Shown here piece by piece: positions 35,468-44,663 of a stretch of 64,000 bases of DNA; within the stretch, counting starts at the first letter, position 1; each line of letters begins with the position of its first letter. The notes under the pieces were generated by a model, which saw only the letters and a list, made by a program, of their open reading frames with translations, made no database searches and was not told where the DNA came from. The DNA is from Splendidivirga corallicola. Lineage in GTDB: Bacteria; Bacteroidota; Bacteroidia; Cytophagales; Cyclobacteriaceae. Both the position numbers and the translations under genes were made by a program. Location: positions 682,001 through 746,000 of the forward strand of contig JAUJEA010000002.1 in assembly GCA_030442035.1 (NCBI GenBank), in the 5' to 3' direction.

Positions 35468-35604
35468 CAATTTAGAATCATTTCCTTTCGAATAGCTATT
35501 GTTACTAACTTTTCTTTTTTATACTGTTTCTCTTTGAAGTATTTTATAGCATATTGATAAAGTGCTTTCATCTGTGTGTTGCGTTTGAGTTTGACCTTTG
35601 TCAT
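35467..35604 (-). CDS. Possible small basic protein (45 residues), doubtful
   Basis: An ATG at 35604-35602 opens 45 codons to TGA at 35469-35467. The product is very Lys-rich (MTKVKLKRNTQMKALYQYA and so on), could be helical and shows no known domain. There is no recognisable promoter or ribosome site, and the stop touches the suf hairpin. I list it because it is the only frame in an otherwise empty 500-nt gap (35412-35913). It may be chance or a fragment of a lost gene. Confidence 0.25.
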   Translation of the reverse strand: MTKVKLKRNTQMKALYQYAIKYFKEKQYKKEKLVTIAIRKEMILN

Positions 35605-35861
35605 CCCTATGTAACAACTTAAATACCAAATATATAATTCATTTATTTACAGGCACTTAATTTAAAAATCATCAAGATTTTATACTGATATCGTACACTA
35701 ATTTGTACGGTGCTGAACAATCCCATAATAGATATTGATATTCAAGTGAAAAATTCCTGTCCGATAAAAAAACAATCTATGGAGCCTAACATCTACAATA
35801 CCTAAAATATAAGGGTTCAATAGCCGTACACATCTCTAAAAAAACTTATGTTAATTTTAGC

Positions 35862-35902
35862 TTGCAAGTCTTCTTTACGCTATTGCAAAAGAAGGCTTGC
35901 AA
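35862..35902 (-). terminator. Hairpin downstream of the paaN-like gene
   Basis: TTGCAAGTCTTCTTT (35862-35876) pairs with AAAGAAGGCTTGCAA (35888-35902) over an 11-nt loop, 15 bp with one G-U pair. It starts 11 nt after the end of the minus-strand aldehyde dehydrogenase gene and probably stops or stabilises its transcript. No strong T-run follows. Confidence 0.6.
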
Positions 35903-35913
35903 ATTCAGGAGTA

Positions 35914-37581
35914 CTAAACTTTTGCTGGTTCTCGTAATCCTACCCAGGTAAATCTTTTAACCACGTATTCCGGATTTGTAAATGACGCATTGCCCGAAGG
36001 ATTTCCACCAGTCACATGAAAATCAGAGAACCCGGCATTTTGATTAACATAAATAGGACCGGTTAAATTAAACGAGACTGGTGTTGCTGCTAAAGACATT
36101 TCATCCGCAATTTTTTCTTTTATCTGGGGATCAGTCGTATAGGCACCACATGAAATGGCTCCATGATTCAGGGCCATCTCCTTGGCCAAGGCGATAGACT
36201 CATCTGTATCTTTAGTTTTAATTAACAATGCAATCGGCCCGAATAATTCTTTGCTGAATATTTCTTTTTTGGAGGAATCAATCTCAACAACAACAGGCGA
36301 AGCTGTTCTTGCTGTTTTGAACATCGGATTTTCTACCTCCGTGGAAGTCAACCATATTTTTCCATCCAACTTTTCAGCATCCGTAATACGCTGGCAAGTA
36401 TTTTTATTTTGAATAGTTCCCAATACAAAGGGTCCCATTTTAGGATTGCTCACAATTCCATTGACCGCTTCCACAAATTTTTCTGCAAATTCATCAAAAG
36501 AAACATTACCGTCACTGGTTTTAATACCATTTTCAGGTATGTAAAAGTTTTGAGGAGCAGTACACATCTGTCCCGAATATAGTGCTACGGAAAAAGCAAG
36601 ATTCTGCACTACTTTATCAACATCTTCCACAGAGTCAATAATGGCAGAGTTTACTCCTGTTTTCTCTGTAAAAACATTTTTCCCTGGTAGGCTCTCGAGG
36701 TAAGAACCAAATTCGGAATTACCGGTAAAATCAATCAGCTTCACTTCGGGATTTTCTGCCAATACTTTGGCAATTGGTTTATCCAAAGAATCAACCGCTA
36801 ACTGGCAAATGTTTGGGTCATGACCCTGATCAGCCAGGACCTTTTGAATACCAGCGATCACAATAGCAATAGGCAGCACTGCTCCAGGGTGTGGCTTTAC
36901 GATAACAGGATTACCAGTAATGAGGCTAGCATAAAGTCCGGGAACGGTATTCCACGTCGGGAAAGTAGAACAACCAATAACCAAACTGATTCCTTTTGGA
37001 ACAGCACGCCATTCTTTTTCCAACTGGATATTAAATTTGCCCATGGGTTTATCCCAAAATTTATTTTCTGGGAATCTCTTTAACTCTTCATAACCAGCTG
37101 CAATGGCTTCCAATGCTCTATCCGCTGCATGTGGTCCTGATGCCTGAAAAGCCATCATATAGCCCTGGCCCGTGGTATGCATGGTGGCATAGGCTATTTC
37201 GAAGAAACGTTCTCTCATAAGTTCCAAAGATTCAATGAGAATTGCGGCCCTTTCATCCGCGTTCACCTTTCTCCATTGATGGAAAGCAACCGTACCTTTT
37301 TCGATTAATGTTTCAGTTGAAAATGATGGGTACCCGATATTTAATGGTTCCTGTAAGTATGGAGACTCTTCCGTAGCAATCCTTTCAGCGGAATCATCTT
37401 GTAACAGTTCTGAAAAATCTTTACCAAGCAAAGCCTGAAACCTCTTTCTCCCTTCTGCATCCGCCGTTTCCCCATATATTTTGGGAGAAGGGTGTTCCGG
37501 ATATTGTGCATAAAATGCACGGTCATGAATTGCCGCTATGGCTTTATCTAATACGTCTTTGTGTTTATCAAATAGATTCAT
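35914..37581 (-). CDS. paaN: PaaN-type aldehyde dehydrogenase
   Basis: A 555-residue member of the aldehyde dehydrogenase superfamily resembling PaaN of phenylacetate degradation: it has the long N-terminal extension before the NAD-binding fold and the conserved nucleophile Cys340 in YSGQMCTAPQNFYIP. Other marks are IGCSTFPTWNTVPGLYASLITGNPVIVKPHPGA-type cofactor binding (about 202-233) and LIDFTGNSEFGSYLE (about 282-296). No other paa genes are in the window, so phenylacetate catabolism is inferred from family only; it may oxidise another CoA-linked or free aldehyde. Single gene with ATG start 37581 and a hairpin after the stop. Confidence 0.87.
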   Translation of the reverse strand: MNLFDKHKDVLDKAIAAIHDRAFYAQYPEHPSPKIYGETADAEGRKRFQALLGKDFSELLQDDSAERIATEESPYLQEPLNIGYPSFSTETLIEKGTVAFHQWRKVNADERAAILIESLELMRERFFEIAYATMHTTGQGYMMAFQASGPHAADRALEAIAAGYEELKRFPENKFWDKPMGKFNIQLEKEWRAVPKGISLVIGCSTFPTWNTVPGLYASLITGNPVIVKPHPGAVLPIAIVIAGIQKVLADQGHDPNICQLAVDSLDKPIAKVLAENPEVKLIDFTGNSEFGSYLESLPGKNVFTEKTGVNSAIIDSVEDVDKVVQNLAFSVALYSGQMCTAPQNFYIPENGIKTSDGNVSFDEFAEKFVEAVNGIVSNPKMGPFVLGTIQNKNTCQRITDAEKLDGKIWLTSTEVENPMFKTARTASPVVVEIDSSKKEIFSKELFGPIALLIKTKDTDESIALAKEMALNHGAISCGAYTTDPQIKEKIADEMSLAATPVSFNLTGPIYVNQNAGFSDFHVTGGNPSGNASFTNPEYVVKRFTWVGLREPAKV

Positions 37582-37798
37582 TTCTCGTTTAGTTGTTTAT
37601 TTAAGCGAATATAATTCTAATAAGTCAAAATTAATAACTGCTATTTTCTACATCTTCAGGTAGAACATTACACAAAAAATAATACATATAAAAGTGAAAA
37701 TAATAGGGCTTAAAAACTCTTTAAATTTACCATGAGCTCAAATCCACTAGCCTTAACAACACTATTTTATTGTTTGTTCCGTAGCTCAGAAAGATTAT

Positions 37799-40700
37799 AT
37801 GAAGTTCCTATTACAGATGTTTTGCAGGCGAGAGCGAGGTCCTTTTTCCGCTAAATGGATAATTTCAGCATTACTGGTTCTATGTACCGTAAGTTTAAAC
37901 GCTCAATCAAGAAAGATATTCAGTCTTCCGGAGGGCATCACTGAAAATGATTATCAGCCAGGTGTTATCATTATGAAACTTCGGGAATATCATGGCAAAA
38001 ATATTCCGAGTAAAAATGCAGAGGAGCTTGGTGCCATCGTTGGTGCCAAAAAGTGTCATAAGGCTTTTCCTAATATTCACAATACAATACAAGGGCGGGC
38101 CAGTGCTTCCAAGCATGGATTATCTAATATCTACAAGATTCAGTTAGGAAAAGATGAAAATATTGTAGATAAGATTAATCAATTGTTAAAATACCGTGAG
38201 GTCATCTATGCCGAACCTTATTACAAAATCAAGCCTTTATACATTCCCAACGACCCTGGCTCAATATTGCCAGGAGGGCAACAAAATTATCTTACCACTA
38301 TTAATGCTTATGCAGCCTGGGATATCCAGAAAGGCGATTCCAATATAGTTGTTGGTGTATTGGACACAGGAATCGACCTTGACCATGAAGACCTTACTGA
38401 TAACATTAAATTGAATTACGACGATCCAATTAATGGAATAGATGATGATGCTGATGGGTACATAGATAATTATTATGGTTGGGACATGGCTGATCATAAC
38501 AATGATCCGGGGGCTGATCTTGATGAGCATGGGACCTCGGTATCAGGTGTTATGGGGGCTAAAACAAATAATGGTACTGGTATTGCAGGTTTGGGTTTTA
38601 ATTCCAAAATACTCCCTGTGAAAATATTTACAAGCTTAACCAATTCTTTTAATAATGGTTACGAAGCTATTTTATATGCCGCAGAGCAAGGCTGTCAGGT
38701 AATCAATCTTTCATGGGGTTCGGATGATTCTTATTCAGATTTTGCCAAAGATATTATAGACTTTGTGGTAGAAGAAATGGATGTGGTGGTCATAGCTGCT
38801 GCAGGAAATACCAATGCCGAATTAAATTTTTATCCGGCCAGCTACTCAAATGTTCTATCTGTTGGTGCCTCTGATAATCAGGATAGAAAAGCAAGTTTTG
38901 CCACTTATAGTAAATACATCGATTTAATCGCACCTGGAAGTTCAGAATATACCACAGCAAATAACAGTGGTTATAAATTTGCATCGGGATCATCTTTCGC
39001 CTCGCCAATGGTGGCTGGTGTGGCAGCACTGGTAAGAGCGGAATTTCCCGAGTTAAATGCCCGCCAGGTGATGCAAAAGATAAGGTCTGCTGCGCATAAT
39101 ATATATGATGACCCTGCCAACCAGGTTTATAACGAAATGCTCGGAAGGGGACGACTGGATGCTTATAGGGCGCTGTTGATCTCCAGTGATCCGGCTCCCC
39201 GAATGACCGATTTTAATTATGATAATGGTGTGGGAAGTTATGTTTTTTATGACGATACACTTTCGATTGACGTAGACGTCACCAATTTTTTAAACAAAAC
39301 GCACAATGGCCTGGTGACACTTTCCAGTTCATCACCCTATGTAACAGTTGTTGATTCTACTTTCGATATCTCTAATATGACGCAATTAGAGAGCAGAAGC
39401 AATAATACCTCTCCATTCAAAGTATACTTACATCCTGATTTGCCAACAGACGAGAATTTAATCTTTCGATTAGGTTATGAAGATATAAACTACACTGATT
39501 ATCAATATTTTGACTTCAAAAGTGATCCCGAATTTATCAACTTCGACAATCAAAAATTTGTTTTGACGATCGATAGTGATGGCGGGTTAGGATATACCAG
39601 TGCTCCATATAACCCCTCAGGCATTGGATTGGAATATGAAGGTTCTGAATTAATTGACCATACTGGTTTAATCATTGCTGATGATAACAACAACCTTTTG
39701 AGCAATGTAGTCACCGATTTCAGTTTTAATACTCAGGATCAGGATTTTACAACAATTGAAAAATTAAAATTTTATAATAACTCAACCGTAACACTTGATG
39801 CCAGATCCTCCTTTGATGACAGCAATGCTGGCAGTGACCAAATAGGCCTCCGAATTGAGCAAAAAGTTCTGGCCAATGAGGTGGAAAATGATAACGGTTA
39901 TATCATTATCGAATATAGAATCACCAATACCAGTGGTACAACGCTAAATAATTTAAAAGCTGGTATTTTTGCTGATTGGGATTTAAATAGTTCAACAACC
40001 AACAAGGCTGACTGGGATAGTCCCAATAATCTTGGTTATGTCTACGATGCCATCAACAATAATTTATACGGAGGGTTAGCCCTGATCAGTGCGCAGTCTG
40101 GTATTTATACAGCCATTGATTTGAACAGTGAAAATGGCAATACAGCCAATTTCAGTGGTGATTTCACCAAAACCGAAAAGCATGATTTCTTAGTGAATGG
40201 AAATAACAAACTATCCGCTGGTGCCAACGGCAATGGTAATGAGGTAGCTCATATCGTAGGTGGCAATATTATCTCACTGGAAAATAATCAAAGTGTCAAG
40301 GTCACATTTGCTTTTATGGTTGGAGAGAGCCTTTCAGCCTTGCAAGCCGAGCTAACCAAGGCTCAAAACAGCTATCATAATTATTTAAACAATCCAACTA
40401 TTACCGATTTTGTAAACATCTGTCATGATTCACCTGCTACGATCAATCCGGCTAATGGTACAAATTTCAGGTTTTACCAAGATCCTGACACAACTGTTTT
40501 TCTTCATAACGGAGAGACCTATACGACAGCAGCTTTAACAGAATCCACTTCTTACTATGCCGTCAATATTGATGAGGCCTACAAAGGAGACATTCAACAG
40601 CTAAGAGTAGTAATTAAGGAACCTCAGGCTGATTTTGCCTTTGACAAAGACACTGTTTATTTGGATGAAAGTAATGAAAATCAGGTTTCATTTACAGATC

Positions 40701-42100
40701 TTAGCATAGAAGGAACTAATTGGTTTTGGGATTTTAAGAATGGTTTTACCAGCACAAATCAAAATCCAACTATACAATTCCCGGATACTGGCGTCTTTGA
40801 TGTTAAAATGAAAGTGACCAGCAAAACCGGATGTTTGGATTCCGCCAATCATACCATTGTGGTACTGTCCAGAGGGCCTAAACCGAATATATCCAACTTT
40901 AAAATTTGCGAAGGAGAATCAATTAATATTACCGCAACCAATGCCAGCAACTTAAGTGCATACAGCGAAGAAAATCTGGGTACAGCATTGCAGGAAGGAA
41001 ATAGCCTAACACTTGGCCCATTCTTTTCTGATACCACATTTTATGTAACCAATTTAGACTCAACCTATGAGAGCCTGGCACAGCAAGTGCTAATAGATGT
41101 TGATAACCTGAATCCAACTTTTACATTCTATCTGGATTCATTAGATCTGAATGAAAAAGATGTGCTTCATATAGATGGAATTGCTAACAATGCATCTCAG
41201 TGGGAGTGGTTCGTAAACAACTCCCCTGCAGGCAACAACGAAAGTCTGACACGTTCAATTTCACTGGAGGAAACGCTTGATATCAAACTGATTACAACGG
41301 GGGCATATGGTTGTCGTGATTCTGTTTCTCAAGTCATTGAGGTCAAAAAATCTCCTCAGCCATTAGAAGAAACCTTTAGATTCTGCCTGGGTGATGAAGT
41401 CAATATCAGTCCTTCCGGAGGCAATCTCTTTTATTTCTACGATGATGAGGAAAGAACGCAAATCCTGCATAAGGGACATTCATATCAGCTTTCAGATCTC
41501 CAGGCTTCAAAAAGTTTTTATATTACAAATGTTGACTCATTATTGGAAAGTGATGTTACACCAGTACATGTCAGTCTTATTAAAAAATTCGCTGACTTCA
41601 GCATTGGGCCTGATACTTTAAATATATCGGAAGGAACAACCGTAACATTTCGAAATGAAAGTCCAAATGCTATTGAATCAACCTGGTTGTTTGAAGACGG
41701 AAGTACAGAAAACGCTAGCGAGTTTACCAAAGAATTTGAGTTTCCAGCTATTTACAATGTTAAGTTAACCACCAGAAATGATATTGGTTGTGTTGATAGT
41801 CTTGAAAAAAAATTAGTTGTAGTAAACATTACAGGTATTGATCTATTGGAAGAAACCCCTTACTCTATTTTCCCAAATCCAACAAATGGGAAATTAACCA
41901 TTGAGTATGACAGATTATCAAATCAGCCAATGACGATCAAAATTTACAATCATGCTGGGCAGCTTAAAATGTCTAAAGAGGTCGACTCTCATCGATTAAA
42001 ACGTCATGAACTAAATTTGGAGGATTTTCCTAAAGGAATCTATCTCCTTAGATTGTCGTTCCAGGATTATCATATTGATGAGAGGATAATACTGAATTAG
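37799..42100 (+). CDS. Large secreted subtilisin-like (S8) protease with T9SS sorting domain
   Basis: A 1433-residue exported protease. Signal peptide about 18-36, propeptide-like region about 40-150, then the S8 catalytic domain (about 165-460) with intact triad Asp189 (VLDTGID), His244 (DEHGT) and Ser399 (SGSSFASP) and oxyanion Asn337. A loop GIDDDADGYID (213-223) looks like a calcium site. Residues about 465-860 form beta-rich domains, followed by PKD-like modules (for example FTDLSIEGTNWFWDF) alternating with repeats containing FCLGDEVNISPSGG and FRFYQDPD. The last 80 residues (YSIFPNPTNGKLTIEY to the end, with GIYLLRLSF) are a type A T9SS sorting domain, so it is released or surface-attached through the type IX system. 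Probably degrades protein for nutrition. Confidence 0.93.
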   Translation: MKFLLQMFCRRERGPFSAKWIISALLVLCTVSLNAQSRKIFSLPEGITENDYQPGVIIMKLREYHGKNIPSKNAEELGAIVGAKKCHKAFPNIHNTIQGRASASKHGLSNIYKIQLGKDENIVDKINQLLKYREVIYAEPYYKIKPLYIPNDPGSILPGGQQNYLTTINAYAAWDIQKGDSNIVVGVLDTGIDLDHEDLTDNIKLNYDDPINGIDDDADGYIDNYYGWDMADHNNDPGADLDEHGTSVSGVMGAKTNNGTGIAGLGFNSKILPVKIFTSLTNSFNNGYEAILYAAEQGCQVINLSWGSDDSYSDFAKDIIDFVVEEMDVVVIAAAGNTNAELNFYPASYSNVLSVGASDNQDRKASFATYSKYIDLIAPGSSEYTTANNSGYKFASGSSFASPMVAGVAALVRAEFPELNARQVMQKIRSAAHNIYDDPANQVYNEMLGRGRLDAYRALLISSDPAPRMTDFNYDNGVGSYVFYDDTLSIDVDVTNFLNKTHNGLVTLSSSSPYVTVVDSTFDISNMTQLESRSNNTSPFKVYLHPDLPTDENLIFRLGYEDINYTDYQYFDFKSDPEFINFDNQKFVLTIDSDGGLGYTSAPYNPSGIGLEYEGSELIDHTGLIIADDNNNLLSNVVTDFSFNTQDQDFTTIEKLKFYNNSTVTLDARSSFDDSNAGSDQIGLRIEQKVLANEVENDNGYIIIEYRITNTSGTTLNNLKAGIFADWDLNSSTTNKADWDSPNNLGYVYDAINNNLYGGLALISAQSGIYTAIDLNSENGNTANFSGDFTKTEKHDFLVNGNNKLSAGANGNGNEVAHIVGGNIISLENNQSVKVTFAFMVGESLSALQAELTKAQNSYHNYLNNPTITDFVNICHDSPATINPANGTNFRFYQDPDTTVFLHNGETYTTAALTESTSYYAVNIDEAYKGDIQQLRVVIKEPQADFAFDKDTVYLDESNENQVSFTDLSIEGTNWFWDFKNGFTSTNQNPTIQFPDTGVFDVKMKVTSKTGCLDSANHTIVVLSRGPKPNISNFKICEGESINITATNASNLSAYSEENLGTALQEGNSLTLGPFFSDTTFYVTNLDSTYESLAQQVLIDVDNLNPTFTFYLDSLDLNEKDVLHIDGIANNASQWEWFVNNSPAGNNESLTRSISLEETLDIKLITTGAYGCRDSVSQVIEVKKSPQPLEETFRFCLGDEVNISPSGGNLFYFYDDEERTQILHKGHSYQLSDLQASKSFYITNVDSLLESDVTPVHVSLIKKFADFSIGPDTLNISEGTTVTFRNESPNAIESTWLFEDGSTENASEFTKEFEFPAIYNVKLTTRNDIGCVDSLEKKLVVVNITGIDLLEETPYSIFPNPTNGKLTIEYDRLSNQPMTIKIYNHAGQLKMSKEVDSHRLKRHELNLEDFPKGIYLLRLSFQDYHIDERIILN

Positions 42101-42163
42101 CCATCGACAAATTCACAACAGACCATAAAAATAAGCTGAATTCGGGCATTCACAAATCTTGAA

Positions 42164-42301
42164 TTAATGCCGTTAAGATAAGCCGTCAGATATCAGGTCT
42201 CAGACAATTTTCCAGTACGCTAGAAAACATCATTTAGGCTGAAATCTGATACCTGACGCCTGAAAGCTTTTATCATATCCCCTTAAACTAAACGGCATTG
42301 A
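42164..42301. repeat. MITE-like imperfect palindromic element, copy B
   Basis: A 138-bp relative of 14414-14544. Left end ATGCCGTTAAGATAAG; right end, read inward, CAATGCCGTTTAGTTTAAGG. The inner block GGCTGAAATCTGATACCTGA is shared with copy A. The element is flanked by a 12-bp direct repeat, AATCTTGAATTA, at 42155-42166 and 42301-42312, consistent with a target-site duplication. No coding capacity; it lies just after the protease gene. Confidence 0.7.
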
Positions 42302-42480
42302 ATCTTGAATTATCTGTTATCGATGAATGTCTGAAATTATAAGGCATTACTAGAAGTAGTGAGTAATGTTCTTATTTTCATTTCAACCTCCAAAAAAATG
42401 GTGCTTTTTAGGGATTGATATTGCTTTCTTTTTCTTCCAACTTCCCGTGACCAACATTTCAAATTTAACTAACCAAAAAA

Positions 42481-42927
42481 ATGGAAACAGCGCCCAATTT
42501 ATTGAAACTGGAAGATACACTTAGCAGAATAAAAGAAGGTGTATCATATCAAACAGACAGTAGCTATGTTAATGTTGCGATTACTCCCGGAACCGGTTGT
42601 TCTAACACACAACTTGGAATGTTCTATATTTCAGTTGTCCCAACTGATTCAAGTGTTTCAATTTCAAATTTTCAGGTGATCATTCAAAATCAAGAGCAGG
42701 CAAGTAACGGAACGTTTTATGCTTTTGCCTTTTTCTCTGCTACACAAAATGGAGCACCAGTGAGCGGCCTTACCTATCCTCAAATCATTGTGTACTGCGG
42801 TGCTCAAGCTATAAAAGATAATCAAAACGGCACACCACTCATTGTTTCTGTTGATGGCTATTCAACACCAGGAGGGATTTTCAGCCCTCAGCAAACTTTC
42901 ATCCGGGATCTTTGGCCTGGGTGCTAG
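42481..42927 (+). CDS. Orphan 148-residue protein of unknown function
   Basis: I recognise no family. The protein lacks a signal peptide and membrane helix. The first 20 residues (METAPNLLKLEDTLSRIKEG) look like a short amphipathic helix; the rest is rich in Ser, Thr, Asn and Gln with alternating hydrophobics, suggesting a beta-sandwich. Four Cys include one at the very C-terminus (DLWPGC) and others in TGCSNTQ and VYCGAQ. The charge is low and acidic. The AACCAAAAAA leader and ATG at 42481 fit, and a clear terminator follows (42947-42971), so it is probably a single-gene transcript. It lies in an accessory-looking stretch beside a MITE-like element. Confidence 0.75.
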   Translation: METAPNLLKLEDTLSRIKEGVSYQTDSSYVNVAITPGTGCSNTQLGMFYISVVPTDSSVSISNFQVIIQNQEQASNGTFYAFAFFSATQNGAPVSGLTYPQIIVYCGAQAIKDNQNGTPLIVSVDGYSTPGGIFSPQQTFIRDLWPGC

Positions 42928-42946
42928 CTATATTTTTTACAATATT

Positions 42947-42973
42947 AAAGGGAATAGAAATTATTCCCTTTTT
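42947..42973 (+). terminator. Intrinsic terminator of the orphan gene
   Basis: AAAGGGAATA (42947-42956) pairs with TATTCCCTTT (42962-42971) over a 5-nt loop, with a T-run at the 3' side. It is 20 nt after the stop codon of the orphan 148-residue gene. Confidence 0.75.
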
Positions 42974-43125
42974 CCTTTAATTAAAGGATACTTTGCTTAA
43001 AAGAAAGACAACGCAACTATTTTTATACAATCTTTGTATGCTGACCCTTGATTTTAAAAGGTCACGCTTCGGTATTCTCGTCTCACTTCACAATCCGGAA
43101 AAATCGAAAAATATAAAGCCAAGCC

Positions 43126-43593
43126 CTAGCTTGGATATTTCTTTTTCATATACTGCATTAAGGTGAAGGCTATGAAAAATCCTGATAGAGAACCCTCAAA
43201 TGCTATTAGAAAAGAAACTATATAGGGATTAAGATATTGCCCAAACATTTCATGTTGTCTGATCATCAACATGAATCCCTGATCAAATTGCAGGTAGATG
43301 AACAAAAACAAGGCAAATGGAATAACTGCAAAAACCGTAGTCAGCGCACCAAGCCCAAGCCCACGGAAATAGATCATTTCCCCACTGTGCTCTTTCTCAT
43401 AAGTTTTCAATGCAAACCAGACACCAGTGATCATGATTAAGAAATTGAGCGATCTAAGCTCCACAATGTGAACCAGGCCTACAAATTTCATTATCAAAAA
43501 AAATACTAATAAACCGCCAAAAGTCAACAAGCCATACTTGAAAGCAATGCCTTCCATAGAATGCTTATCTGTCAAGATCTTGAGTGTTTTCAT
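43126..43593 (-). CDS. DUF4199 family membrane protein
   Basis: A 155-residue integral membrane protein typical of DUF4199, a Bacteroidota family. Four hydrophobic helices are visible at about 18-40, 48-62, 78-103 and 126-147. The family phrase MIYFRGLGLGALTTVFA (about 73-89) follows a short polar loop KTYEKEHSG. C-terminus basic (MKKKYPS). Function unknown. ATG start at 43593. It stands alone in the accessory stretch. Confidence 0.85.
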   Translation of the reverse strand: MKTLKILTDKHSMEGIAFKYGLLTFGGLLVFFLIMKFVGLVHIVELRSLNFLIMITGVWFALKTYEKEHSGEMIYFRGLGLGALTTVFAVIPFALFLFIYLQFDQGFMLMIRQHEMFGQYLNPYIVSFLIAFEGSLSGFFIAFTLMQYMKKKYPS

Positions 43594-43696
43594 ATCGCTT
43601 GGATTTATTTTTAAACATTCAATATTAAATCATCGGCTAAGAGCTCATCATATTCTTCATCAGTGCTTTCTATCGGTATTCCCGAGTAAAATGAGC

Positions 43697-44014
43697 TTAT
43701 ATCTTCATGCTATCAGGTTGAATCCATAAAATTGATTCAAGTCCGATGCCAACCCAATACAATTTATTGCTACTGGGGTCAAATTGAATATCCTCAGGGT
43801 CAGAGAGTCCATCTTCTGATAACACCTCTTTTAAGCTCCTTGCTAATTTGGCTCTGAATATCTGAGGCATGCCTGCTTATGCAATATACATTTTTCTACA
43901 CTTAAGGTCCAGTGTAATTTCCTGTGGATAAGCAACATACAACAAACTCTCAACCCCTGATCTATCCGGATTAGCACATTGAATCAAATTTTCATCAACA
44001 TTTACCCAATAGAT
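43697..44014 (-). pseudogene. Remnant of a YWTD-type beta-propeller protein
   Basis: Reading the minus strand from 44014, one frame gives IYWVNVDENLIQCANPDRSG, then VAYPQEITLDLKCRKMYIA, an in-frame TAA (43879-43877), then MPQIFRAKLARSL and DIQFDPSSNKLYWVGIGLE, ending at TAA 43699-43697. This is the repeated pattern of YWTD (LDL-receptor class B-like) propeller blades: ...YWxx....I.....D.S......P..I.LD....KMY. The internal stop replaces the usual YWTD position, and there is no start or signal sequence. It is a decayed fragment of a secreted propeller protein, about two blades. Confidence 0.6.
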
Positions 44015-44114
44015 TTTTTAACTCTCTGACTATATAATTCAAACCCAGAGTTTCCTCCGAAAACTAACCAAATCAATGTAATTAATAACTTAAACGAATA
44101 ATGTCGATTGATCG

Positions 44115-44532
44115 TTGAATCAGACAATTTCCCAAAGGATTCTAAGGGACCATTTCAAGGAGGTTTTATTTAGTCTCTGTCATGAAGGTAAAGTCTTTGA
44201 CTATGGTATTAATATGGCAGCTACCACAAAATTTACCCATTTGGTATACATGCCCTTACCTCTTAATTTTCCATCCCCCCATCACAAGTATGTTTAGGTA
44301 TGATGATATTGTAGAACTACTCATAAATACTAAAGCCAATATAAATAATTACGAAGGGGCTGGCATGACTGCACTAATGTTTGCAGCTCAAAATAATCAT
44401 CCAGACATTGTTAAAAAACTCTATTCAACCGGAGCCAACCCGCATATGAAGGATAAAAACAGAGAAACAGTGCCGGATAAGGCAATAAAAAATGATCACG
44501 AAAGTATCACTCGTTGGCCAGAGGATTTATAA
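44115..44532 (+). pseudogene. Remnant of an ankyrin-repeat gene with a frameshift
   Basis: The frame from 44290 to 44532 encodes a good ankyrin segment: YDDIVELLINTKANINNYEG, then GMTALMFAAQNNHPDIVKKL, STGANPHMKDKNRE and DKAIKNDHESI, about two repeats. The preceding ankyrin-like phrase (VFDYGINMAATTKFTHLVY to HHKYV) lies in another frame (44115-44297) and stops, so a frameshift near 44295 probably broke the gene. The upstream part is weakly conserved and lacks a clear start. Low-quality coding sequence next to another remnant marks this as a decaying area. Confidence 0.5.
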
Positions 44533-44663
44533 CCAAAATTCAAAAGTAAAAAAGCATTCCTTAAGGTACATTCGTAAAATTTGGAAAACTAGTTGTCTTT
44601 TAGATCAAGCCCTTTATGGTACTTTTATAAGGTGCTTAATCAAAATACAAAACTAAAATCAAT

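Noticed and set aside
35412-35913. Possible insertion-sequence remnant after the suf operon.
   Set aside because: Only a doubtful 45-codon Lys-rich frame and two hairpins are present; no transposase motif or terminal repeats.
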